Part shown: positions 10,331 to 22,300 of the stretch, in pieces
Layout of the letters: each line of letters opens with the position of its first letter
Numbering within the stretch: position 1 is the first letter of the stretch
NCBI RefSeq assembly: GCF_028858725.1
Contig: NC_084775.1
Location: 15,459,597-15,523,596, forward strand
Direction: 5' to 3'
Length of the DNA stretch: 64,000 nt
Origin: Colius striatus
Taxonomy: Eukaryota; Chordata; Aves; Coliiformes; Coliidae
Made by a program: the position numbers and the translations under genes
The notes under the pieces: model-generated
Told to the model about the DNA's origin: nothing
The model's input: only the letters and a program-made list of their open reading frames with translations
Database searches by the model: none

Positions 10331-13260
10331 GTGTTACATTTAAAAAAAACCCAAGTACATGTTGCAGACATTAACCATACACTGAACTGCAGCTCAAGCT
10401 TCTTGGTGCATAAGTATAAAGGGGGAGGGAATGATTGTACAGAACAGAGAATGTTGCTGCACTTGTCCATGAAAGGAAACGACTCCATGAAGACTGGAAG
10501 CTTCCCCCTGCCCTTTGCTCTAAGGTAAGATGGAGGTTGGGGTCTTTGCCCAGGGGATGTCCTGCAGGAGGGACACAACCTTCTGGGGGTGAATACAGGA
10601 GCAGCTGCCTTGGTTGCAGCCTCCCCTCCAGCTTTTCTGCAGTGGACAAAACCACCTCCATGTGTAAGACCTGCATCAGCTCTGCTGTGCTGTCACTGGT
10701 GATGGGGTGCTGGAGATTGCTCAGCTCAGGGGCTGCTGTGCCCAGGCCAGCTGCCCTGCACCCCACCTTCACCCCAAAGCTGCAGAGGCAAAACCACTTA
10801 CAGTAAAAAGGCTGAAGAGCTGAGAGCATTTGTGCAATGGCTTTAACAGAATCTCTCTCTCCACAGCCCAAGGACGAGGGGCCAGTAGGTAAAGGACGTC
10901 CCAGCATCCCCCAGTGCCGCTTCCCTACAGCACACAGAGGGCTGAGGCAGGAGCAGGGTAAGGCAGAGGCTGCCCCTCACTCCAGCTCTCCTGGAGTCAC
11001 TCACTAAGCCCAGAGCTCTAGAAGCCACTGTACAAAGGCTACACAAAACCATCCCCTGTTCTTTAAGAACGTGGTTAGCAACATCTGAAGGAGGAAATCC
11101 TGGAGCCAGCTACGAATCTATTTACAGAGACATTAATTCTGGGGTGGGGGCTCAGCTCTGGGGTCCCCACTGCTCCCACCCAGGAGCTGCCCTGGCACCA
11201 CAGGACAGGACCAGGCTGAGGCCAAGAGCAAGGGCTGGGGCCTCCCTGGGGGCAGCAGGGCTGAGGATGAAGAGGGCCAGCTCCTCCTCTGCCAGGAGAG
11301 AGGCAGCTGTAGCAGTAAGGGAGTAAGCAGGGTTCCTGCAGGACACTGTGTGCTGCAGCAGGAGCTGTGGTGGGGGTCCCTTCCCTGCAGAGGCAGCAGG
11401 AGCACAGAGGGGCTGTGAGGAGTGGGACTGAAGGGCTGTACAGAGCCCAGACACCTTCAAGGGCAGAAGCTCAGAAAGCTGTAAGGAGCCCCCAGTGTCA
11501 AAGGGCACAGGGCTGGAGCAGGAGCTGTGCCCAGAGCAGCCCCTTCCACACCCCCACTTACCACTGCAGGAAGGGGAGGAGGGACAGGCCCTGGCACAAC
11601 AGCTGCTGCACTGTGGACCTGTACAAACCCAAAGTGTTGCCAACAGGTATGAGTACAGCTTAAAGGAGAAGCTCAGAACTGTCAGGACACAGTTGAAGGG
11701 GCTGAACTTCGGGATAACAGTTTACAGGTGAGCTCTTACAAACCAGCAGCTGAAGGAGCAGAGGAGACAGGTACAAACACATCTGCCACAGGCACCAGCT
11801 GCCTCCCACTCAGGAAAGTCTTTGGTTACTGGTAAGATGACCTCAGCCTGACTCTGATTCCACTTCCTGAGCCCTGCCAGGCAGGCTGTGTGTGCAGGCT
11901 GGGCTGTGCCTGTGCTGGGAGGCAGAAGCAGCACAGTAACGGGGCTGTGACACTGACAACACCTTTGGTTTTTAAAGTGTGACCACAGCAGGAGCAGCCC
12001 AGGGCCAGGAGGAGGAGTCCTTGCAGCAGGGAGTCAGGTAAAAGCAAACACCTCCCTGAGGCCCAGGACATGGAGCTACTGTGTAGGAGATATTGGCCAT
12101 TAAGGCCAGTGCTGGATATTCCAGATGAAGGGTCAAAACCCTCCAGCCAAGGCCTGAGTGTCCTGGTGCCTGCCCCAGTGCCAGGTTAAGGCTTCCTACA
12201 GGAGGTTGCTGTCCCTCTCAGGCTTTGTTACAGTGACCATTAGCTGTGGCTCTGCTCCTGCAGCATCCAGCTCAGTAACACACATCTCCCACTCTCATTG
12301 TCACTCGACTCCACAACAGGCAACAAGCAACAAGGAGGTAGATAAAATATTCATTTATAATAGAAAAGTACTCCTAGAAAACCCAGAGCAGAGAGGTCAC
12401 CTCTCCACAAGGCTTCAGCTCTGCCCCTCACACACAGCTGCCCTCGCTGCCAAGGCTGGGAACACAGCCCACCCCTCGCTGGGCCGCTGGCTACGCCTCT
12501 TCCCTCTGCTACTTGTGCTGCCCTCACTCAAAGCAAGACCCTGCCCCTGTATCAGTCCCAGGGCTGCCCTTCCCTGCCCACCCTGGCCTGTGCTTCCCCT
12601 GCACCAGTGGCTGCTGCTCCACAGAGAGAGGCTCTGCCCGGTCCCTCCCTGCTGAGAGGGCTCAGGCAGAGGCTCTGAGCCCTGGCTGGCACCAACACCA
12701 CCCCAGGGAACAGCAACCACACAATTTACTCCTGGCCCTCCCTTTTGGAGGAATTTTAACACCTTCTACCCTTAAACTGCAGGGGTAAAGCAGGAGTCTC
12801 CACAGCTGGGTGCTGCAGAAGCTCTGCTGAGCCCTTGGGGGAGAGGGTCCCACTGCCCCAGGGCTCCCTCTGCCCCCCAGCACTGCAGGAGCACAGGCAC
12901 CTCCTGTCCTCTGGAAGTCAGGCTGAGGCACCTTGGGGCTGCCAACCCCACTGCCCACAGGCCTGTGAGGACAGGAGCTGTGCAGTCCCTCCAGCACTGG
13001 GGTGCCCAGGGGTCGGGGGCAGGAGGCAGAGCAGCGGTGCCCAGGGGGAAGGCGGGTGGCTGCCTGACCCTTCTCACCTTTGTGTTTGGTTTAAAGTGCA
13101 GGACAACTAGTGAAGCCCAAGGAAGCCAGGCCTCTTCCTCTCTAGCCACAAAGGAGCAAAGACAAGGGTGCTACAAATCCAGGCCCTTTACAGCATTCAC
13201 CCTGCTCCCAGGAGCCTCCCTTCCCCTCAACTCCCGACTTACAGACCCCAGATGATCTCG
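10331..13260 (-). other. KCTD10: Probable long 3' UTR of KCTD10
   Basis: This stretch lies between the distal and proximal minus-strand polyadenylation signals. Its many short open frames show no recognisable domain and the composition is not coding-like. It may be the long-isoform KCTD10 3' UTR or plain intergenic sequence. I saw no RNA gene. Confidence 0.4.
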
Positions 13261-13266
13261 TTTATT
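13261..13266 (-). terminator. Proximal polyadenylation signal, KCTD10
   Basis: AATAAA on the minus strand, about 130 bases beyond the KCTD10 stop codon. It would produce a short 3' UTR containing the 18-base triplicated repeat. Confidence 0.55.
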
Positions 13267-13317
13267 ACAAGAGGCGCCGCACAGGCTGTGCTGGGGAGGA
13301 GACGGCCGTGCTGGGCC

Positions 13318-13372
13318 GTGCTGCGGGCAGGGGCCGTGCTGCGGGCAGGGGCCGTGCTGCGGGCAGGGGGCA
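13318..13372. repeat. 18-base tandem triplication in KCTD10 3' UTR
   Basis: Three near-perfect copies of GTGCTGCGGGCAGGGGCC lie between the KCTD10 stop codon and the proximal polyadenylation signal. They are GC-rich and therefore likely structured in the mRNA. Confidence 0.85.
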
Positions 13373-13395
13373 GCAGCAGGGCAGCCCCGCCGGGC

Positions 13396-16300
13396 TCACT
13401 GGTGCAGGTGGGCTCTGTCGTCGGGGCGCTTGATGTGGATCCTGCGCACGCGCTCGATGCGCTCCCGCTCCTCGTCCTCCTCCAGGTGGTGGGAGCGGCC
13501 GGCGGCGCCCCCCGTGGCCTCCAGCAGCGCGTTGTCGGGGCCTCTCCCGTCCTGGGCCTCGTACAGCAGAATGTTCAGCGTCTCCTCGTAAATCCGGGCT
13601 TCCGGGAACTCCACCTGCCGCCGGGACAGGGAAGGTCACCGTGTGCCAGTCCCCAAAGGTACCACGTTACCCTCTCCCTCACTCCTGACCCTCTGTGGTT
13701 TGAAGTCCCTTAACTGCACCCCAGCCCCAGCCATCCCATCCAGCACAAGGAATCTATGGCTTGCTGCCAGCTTCGGAGAGCCAGCAGCAGGGTTTGTCAG
13801 GCAGATCCCTGCTGCGAAAGGGAAGGTGGCAGGGGAGGAGTGACAGTGCTGCCCAGGCCCCTCTGTGCACCAGGCTGCAAACCACACTGGGTTCCACATG
13901 CAAGTTTGTCTAAAGGCTGAACCTGCATTACACAGCATCCCAGCACAGGAGGGGAAGGAAGGGACCCCTAGAGCTGCTCCAGCCCCAGCCCCTGCTACAG
14001 CAGGATCCCCTGGCTCAGGGGGCACAGGAACGTGTCCAGGTGGGGTTGGAAACCTCCTGAGCAGGAGCCTCCACACCCTCCCTGGGCAGCCTGGGCCAGG
14101 GCTCCATCCCCTCAGCACCAAAGGACTTTCTCCTGGTGTTCCAGTGGAACTGTTTGTGTCCCAGCTCATGTCCATCACCCCCAGTCCTATGATGCAGCAC
14201 AGAATATCCCAAAGCATCACAGCTCAGCAGCCCCTGAGGGACCCACAGCACAGGCACTGATCACCTTGCTGAGGTGCTGAACAACCACAGAGTGTTCAAC
14301 CAGGCAGAGGAGTCAGGATGCCAGCCCCATGGTCACCAGGCCCGTTGCCAGAGGCATCTGGGGGGTTTCTCCTACCTTTGTCTGTTTTTTCTCAGTGGCA
14401 TACACAATGGACGTGCAACAGACTTCGGCGATCTTCCGGCCCTGCCCGTAGAAAGACCAGCAGCAGATCTCGTCTCCAATCACATCTTTTATGAAGAGCA
14501 CCCTCCCATTGAACCTCAGGGACAGCTTATCAAAGAGCTCAATGTTCTTCAGCATGTTGTCATCAGAGTTGCTGAGAGGAGGAAGGCAGCAGTGGTGTGA
14601 GGGTGGCTGGGAGCGCAGCGAGCGCTCAAAGCCCCGACACCCCGTGGACAAACAGCCAGACACCCCATTCCCTTGGACTTCCTGCATCTCCACCAAGGTG
14701 GTGGCTCCAGCTGGTGTGAGCACTGCAGACAACCAGTGAGCAGCACAGGCAGGAGAAGCTGCTGCTGAAGCAGCACTAACACAGCACCAAGGGCCCCGGG
14801 AATAACACGGGCCAAGGCCATTTCATCTGTGTGCGAAACTCCATCGCTCAAACGAAACCAGCCCTAAGCTCAAGCTCAGCACCAGCTCGATGGGAGCTGC
14901 ATTACCTCAAGAAACACAGACAGAAGGAAGGGGGAATAAGCTCCCAGATTTGATGATTTTAGCACTGTGCCACAGAAGGCCCCTGTGGGCCCCTCCAGCC
15001 CGCAGGGATGGAGGCCAGCAGCTGCCAGCTGCACCCAGGTATGAGAGTTGCTCCTCTGGCACAGAAACAGCACCTACTTTGCCTTCCATGGAGAGCTGAC
15101 CTTCTGACTCAGGTTTGAAATGAACTGGGGAAAGCCTGAGTGCCTGCCAGCACTGTCATTGGCTCCAGGGGAGGACAAAGCAAGTGCTCACCGGGGATTT
15201 TAGTCTATTAAAAACCTCACAGAAGGCCAGATGAAGTCATTTACCTGGTGTAGGAGTATTTGTTGTTGCTCCTGTTATACAGCAACTTCACTGCTGGCTG
15301 TAAAAGACAAACCACAGATCAGTGTGCAGGAAGAGTTGTAATCTCAGCTCAGCCCAAGCCCCTGCAGCAGATGCTGCACAATGACAAGACACCACCAGGC
15401 CTGAGTTGCCACACGTGGGTTGGCAACAGGGCCACACTCCCTTCTGAGCCCTTCTGTGACTGGACTGTCTGTTCTCACACACCCTCTGCTTTTTTGCTGA
15501 GGCTAATCATCATCATCACCACCTCCCCTCAAGCTGCCACAGCACACAGCCTTCCCAAAACAGGACTCACTCACTTCAGCTAAAGCAAGTGCCTGTTGTT
15601 GAGAGGCCTCACAGCCTTGGGAACCTCAGCCATTACATGGAGAAACACAAAGCCAGGCCCAGCCTCAGCAACATCTGCCTTCAGATTCTGAAGAAATGGG
15701 GAGTCTGCTGAAGGTTCTCAGTGCTCTGCAGCTCAGCAGCTGAAGTGTGTGTGTCAGGGGAAGCCCATGGTTGGAAACTAAAGACCATTTTCTACAGGAT
15801 GCTCAGTCAGGGCCCAGCTGAGCCCGTGGCCACAGGCCAGTGCCCTCCCAAGCCACCACACAGCCTGGTCCCTCTCACCTTGTTGGAAGTGGCTATAAGC
15901 TTCTGCTCTTCTTTGGAAGATGTGATGACAGGTACCTTGCAGAAGGGTTCATATGCATCTTTGTTCTGCTGAAACAAGAACCAAACAGCAGCTGAATGCA
16001 AATAGGCCTCAAGGCACAGCCTGTGCTGAGAGCTCCTGGGTAGCCTGTCCCTGCACCTCGCTGAGCTGCTGCTCCCGGGTCCTGCTCTGAGCCAGCCTCA
16101 CCCCAGCTACCAGGCAGCCTTCCTCCAGGACCACCTCATGTTCATCTCTGCAAACACAGAGGCTCAATGTTCTGTACCTATTTAAAAGGCTCTGGAATGT
16201 GGCTTCACTCAAACAGGACACTGGCAACAGAGGCTTCAAACCAAAGCTGCACTCTGCAGAGGCAGGGGAGGACCAGACCAGGCCTGGGGCAGCCTGGGGT

Positions 16301-19300
16301 CCTGTGGGCACGGGAACCTGCTCTGCCCTGGCCAAAGGACCTGCCCCTCTCTAGGAGATGCTGCACCATTGTCTCAGAGCTCACACTGACAAGGGATCGT
16401 TGCCCCAGGTAGGACCTCAAACAGCAGTGGGAAGGTCACAGAGGAGCCAGGCTGCTGCTCCTCCCACACTCCCACGAGTCAGCTGAGGGAAACTGAGCAA
16501 CTGCTCATCCCTCACTGTACCTGGGCAGCCTCAGATGCTGACAACAACCCCTCTGGATGTGACCAGACTCTGGCAGATCAATGACATGAAGTGTTTCAGT
16601 TTCAGCCCAGCCTCAGAAAGGCACCAAGCTGGAGGCCAGATGAAAACCTTGCTCTGCCCAGACGCTGCTTCCCACCCAGCACAGCCTCCTTCTCCCTGCC
16701 CCCAGGGTGACCTGACTCCTCCTCAGCTCAGCCACCTACCTGCAAGGCTGCCTGGCACTCATCCACCAGCCCCTGCACCAGGTAGTACTTTGCCTCAGCC
16801 AGCAGCTCCTCGATCTCCCTGCGGCTCTCGGGCAGCGGCACCGCCCCGTCCCGCAGGTAGTTCAGGATGGTCCCAAAATGTTTTCCACAGCGGTCGATGA
16901 GGATCCAGCCTGGGGACAGAGGAACAGCACAGTGCAGGAGAAGCAGAGGCCAACATGCCAAAAGGCCTTGACCTTGGCCTGGGACTGCTAGACCAAGCAG
17001 GTTCCTGTTGAGAGAGACTCACTGCAGCCCCTTACTTGAGCAGAGCAGCAGAAAGCACAGAGAATTCATCATCCCTTCTGAGCTTCAAGCACAGAGTAGC
17101 TGGGGGTAAGGTGGGAAGCTCACTGGTTTCTCACAGGACCCCAGTTACCAACACATGTGTATCTGAAGGGGAGGAATTACCTCAATTATCTGAAAAGGGT
17201 TGGTCTCTGAGTGACAGGACAAGAGGAAATGGGCTCAAGCTGCCCCAGGGGAGGTTGAGGTTGGAGCTGAGGCAGAACTGTTTCCCTGAGAGGGATGTCA
17301 GCCCCTGTGCCAGGCTGCCCAGGGAGCTAGGGGAGTGCCCAGCCCTGGAGGGATCCCAGAGCTATGGGGCTGAGGTGCTGAGGGGTCAGTGCTGGGCTGG
17401 GCAGGGTGAGGGCAGGGCTGGGACTGCAGCAGCTTCAGGGGCTTTGCCAACCCCAATGACTCTGTGATTCTCTGAATGGATACATCCCACTCCCAAAGCA
17501 GCCAGCTCTGCTCTCCCTCTGCTCCCCAAGCCCTGACACATTAATGTTTTCTTGCCTTCTACCTTAGGGCCCTGTGACAAGTGTGCCTGTTCCCTACAGA
17601 CCATCTCAGGGGTCTGTATCCAGAGAGCTACAAGCAGAGCTTCCCAGGGAGCTGGTCGTCACAGGACCTGCACTTCACCCCTCCTGTCCTGGCTGGACCC
17701 TGAGAACTGTTAGGCAAGGGAGAGGCTGGAGTTTCCATAGATGAGCAGATGGCCACTCTCAGAGGCTGGGCTCAGGAATGCAGCGAGGAAACGCTTGTGG
17801 GGAAGGACTCATATTTTGGACAAATAAGGAAAGTAGGTTAAAGCAGCCCCTGTGTGTTCTGCCTGAATGGAATTACTAGTAAAGTCTGAACATTTGGTTC
17901 AGTTTGGAAAGGGAACAGAGCCCTTTCACGCCGTTCTGTGGAAAACTCAGACGCTCTCCAGCAGTTTACTACAGACTTTCCATCTCCCTCCTCACCCAAA
18001 CACAATGTGTGCTCACAACTGGCATTGTACAGCCTGTGCTAACAAAGGAGAAAGCTGGGGGCAGGAGGGCAAGCAAAGAACAGGAGACTGATCAGGGCCA
18101 GTGAGTGCAGCACGTGGATCCAGGCAGAGCAGGAAAAGCCCAGTTGCCAATGCAAGATGTGGTTTAAAAGAGAGCACGAGACATGGCCATCAACAAGGAC
18201 CCTCACCCTGCACAGAGGAGGCTGTTGGCAGAGTGTGTACCAGGATGTGCAGGGAGGTGAAGGGCTGCCTGAGGTCAGGACTGAGATCCCTCAACTCCTT
18301 TGCCATCACCTCCCCTGCAGTTCCCTCCATGGGCTGTAAAAGTCTGCTGCAGCTTTCTGTTTGCAGATGGGGAAACCAAAGCAGAGCTGCTCGTTTATAT
18401 GTGCAGGGGGTGGATGAGAAGAACTCTGGAGCAGCATTGCAAAATACAAGTGGCTGCTGAAGCAGCTTTCAAAACCCTTCTGTTTTAACCAAACAGCCCA
18501 AGTGAGATGAGTCATGGGAAAGTGACCCTGTTGCCACCCAGGGATGGCTGCTCAGAGCCTCAGAGGTGGGTTTCAGCTTTTTAAAGCTATTTTTTTCATT
18601 GCAGGGTTACAAAAATGTCCTGTGATCCACTGGCTGAGGCAGGAATTAGCCAGGAGCTGCAGGCACACGCAGCAGCCTTTAGGAAACGAGTCCTTTGTTT
18701 TACAGGAGGTCTGAGGGACAGCATCCAAATACTCTGATAAACCAGACAACGTGTCCTGACCAAGCCTTGACCAGCAGCCTGACCCTGCAGATTGCCTGAT
18801 GCCCAACAGCCTTCCTGGGAGCTGAACAAGAAACATGCACCTTCATCAGCCAGCTAACAGCAGTGGGGAGCTGAGGGCAAAATCATGCACAGGAAACTGG
18901 GCAGAGATGGATGCAGCTGGAAATCTCACACCTTGCTGTCTGCTCGGTGCCAGAACAAGGAAACTTTCACAATGTGCCCATTTGCTACGCTTCAGGGGCA
19001 ACTTCCAAGCTTAAAAGCACCAACTGCCACCCACAGAACTCAGCCTTTTCTCCTCTGGCCCAGGGAGCAGCATGTCCTAAGGGTGAAGCTTTGGTTAAGA
19101 GCTGGTGCCTGCAGCTCAGTGGTGCTGGGTCACAGGAGTGTGTCTGAAGGCAGAGGAGGGCCCCTCGTGACACATCCCACAGACCATTTCACATCTCTCC
19201 CGCTCCCAGTTTCTCCACAAGGCTGGGATCTTTTCCTCAGAAACACTTTGTTTTGTGCCACATTTCAGGTGTGACCAATGAGCAGTACTTTGAAGAACTT

Positions 19301-22300
19301 CAGACAGAAGGAGCTTCCTTCACCAGCTGCAGTGCCATTGTCCCAGCTCCCAGCAGGCCAGGGGAGATGAAGCAGGAGCTGCTGCCATGGGAGTGCCTCG
19401 GTTACAACATACAGGAAGTATCAAATTCCTATTAAAACACAAACTGGCTAAATGGAACAATCCCAGACAGACACTGGGGGATTCTCAGCAAAGTAAGTTT
19501 GTGATCTGATGGCTCAAGCATGATATTTGAGCAGATTAAACTCCAGTCACCCTCACATTAGCAGTGATATTGTCAGCTGCTCTCCAGCAGAAAGGATCTG
19601 AGCTTGGCCTCATGTGCAGTGCTGCACCCAGCTCTGGGCTCCTCAGCTCAGAGAGACAGGGAACTGCTGGAGAGAGTCCCAGGGAGGCTACTGAGATGCT
19701 GAGGGGACTGGGACATCTGTGTGAGGAGGAAAAGCTGCAGGGCCTGGGGCTGTTCAGCCTGGAGAAGAGAAGCCTGAGGGGGACCCTTATCAATGCTGAT
19801 CAGTCCCTACAGGGCAGGTGGTGAGGGGCTGGGGCCAGGCTGTGTTCTCTGGTGGCCAGGACAAGGGGTAATGGGCACGAGCTGGAACAGAGCAAGTGCC
19901 CCTGGCACAGGAGGAGCAAGTCCTTTGGTGCTGAGGGGAGGGAGCCCTGGCCCAGGCTGCCCAGGGAGGGTGTGGAGGCTCCTCAGGAGGTTCCCAACCC
20001 CACCTGGACACGTTCCTGTGCCCCCTGAGCCAGGGGAACTTGCTGTAGCAGGGGCTGGGGCTGGAGCAGCTCTGCAGGGCCCTTCCCACCCCACTGTGCT
20101 GGGATTTCTTGCATCAGCAAGTCAAATTTGATGAACACGGAGCAGCTTTAAGACAGGGCAGGAGGGAATTTTTGGAGTTGCTTGATGTTTAGGAGCAAGG
20201 GGCAGGTCTGCACTGAACTGCTTCACAGCCTTCCCACTAGAACACCCTCCAGTGAGGATGCCAACGCACATTTCTCAGGGGTTTTATTCCATTTCATCCA
20301 CAAGCTGGTTTTTTTATGCAGCCTGCAGAAGCCCATGAGGCAGCTCAGCACCCCTTTGACCTGGAGCCCACACAGCACAGCACCAACATCCCTGCTTTGC
20401 AGCAGCTGAAGCTTGCAAGAGCCACAGACCCAGAGCAATGCAGGAGGGTTCCCCAACTTAAATGTGGCCAGAGTGAGGCACTGAGCTGGGGAAGGGGCTG
20501 GAGCACAAGGGTGCTGGGCAGGGGCTGAGGGAATGGGGGTGTTGAACCTGGAGGAGGCTGAGGGGAGACAGCAGCACTCTCTGACACTCCCTGACAGGAG
20601 GCTGCAGGGAGCTGGGGGTCAGGCTCTGCTCCCCAGTGATAATGAGAGGAAAGGGGCTTCAGTTTCCCCAGGGGAGGTTGAGATTGGAGCTGAGGCAGAA
20701 CTGTTTCCCTGAGAGGGGTGTCAGCCCCTGTGCCAGGCTGCCCAGGGAGCTGGGGGATCTCAAAGCCATAGAGCTGAGGTGCTGAGGGCCGTGGGTCAGT
20801 GGTGGGCTGGGCAGGATGAGGGCAGGGCTGGGACTGCAGCCCCTTACCTTCGCTGTCGGTGAGCACTTCCATTCGGCCACTAAACATGGCCTTGAGCATG
20901 GTGTCCTGCTTGGTCAGGGTCTGCATGGTGGTGTAGTAGAGGGCCCCTCCAATGTTCAGTTTGACATATTTGGAGCTGGGGCTGGTCCCTTTGAAGGAGG
21001 TTGTGCGAGTCGCAGCCGCCGGCACCGCTGAGCTCACCACGCTTTCTCCTGACATCTCTTCCTGCAAGTGAGGAGCCAGCAGTTAGAGCTGCAGCTCCAC
21101 TGCATGGCACTCAGCCTCTTGTTCTCCTCTCTGCCTCTTCTACAGCTCTGAGTTTACCTTTGTGCTCTTTCTGACAGTGCCACACACCAGGGAGAGGCGA
21201 CAACCCAGCTCAGGCCGCTGCTACAGCTCAGCAGCCTCTCACACTGCCAGGGCAGCACTTCCCACACAAACACTGCTTTTGTTTCCTTCCCAGCTGCTAA
21301 AGCTTAAGCTCCTCCTGAGTAACCTGGTATGTAACTAGGCAATACCCAACACACAGAGTCTGAGCCAGGTGACTCCTGAGGGTTAAAACATGGGCTCTGC
21401 ACAGATTTGCAGGTTTTCTTCCTTGAAGTGTAGGGGGCTGTACAGAGAGCACACAAAGCCTCTCATCCTCCCTGCACACCACAACCCCCTGTCCAACACC
21501 CCCCTACCTCTGCTGCAGCCCAGACAAAGTGGACTCAGCCAACAAGGTCCCAGCCTGTTACAGGAACCCGTGAGCTCAGCGCTGCCAACGACAAATCCCT
21601 CATCAGGCTGGCCCTGTCCTTAACTCTTTTGCCTCACAACTGACAGCATGGGATGATTAACTCCCCACCATCTCAGGCAGGGACAGCTCCTACAACTTCC
21701 TGGCTGCTGGGCTCAATGGCTTTTGCTCTGCTGCCATGAAAAGCAGAACCAGGGGATGGCAAAGCTGAACACACATGTAGTTAGGTGTCTGCCTTGTGTG
21801 AGGTGAGGAGGTGGGATGGGCAGAGGTGGCCACAGGGGACTGATCCCTCTGCCACAGAGCCTGGCCAGGGCTTTCTGGAGCACGAAAGCACCAGCCTCAG
21901 CCCCTGAGTCCGGCTCTGGTTCTCTCCAGCAGCTCAACACTCCCATTGCTGGCTCAGGAGCCGTGCCTGGGGTCCCAGTGCGGGATCTTGTGCTGCAGCC
22001 TGACCCAGGGCACCCGGCCACAGCCCAGCCCCTGCCACCGGCACAGCACCGACCCCCCCGGCACGGCACCGACCCCCCGGCCTGCGCTCCCCACACCACA
22101 GCCCAAAGGCCACCTCGGCGGGGCCGGATCCCCGCTGCAGCCATCCGACCCGCGGCCATCCCAGCGCTGGGCAGCCGGACCCTCGCACCACCTCGCTGCC
22201 CGCGCCCCCACCGCCGGGGCCGATCCCCAAATGCCGCTTCACCCCAACACCCCCCGTCCCTCTACCCCGGGGAAGGATCCCTCCTCCCGCTCTCCGGCCG

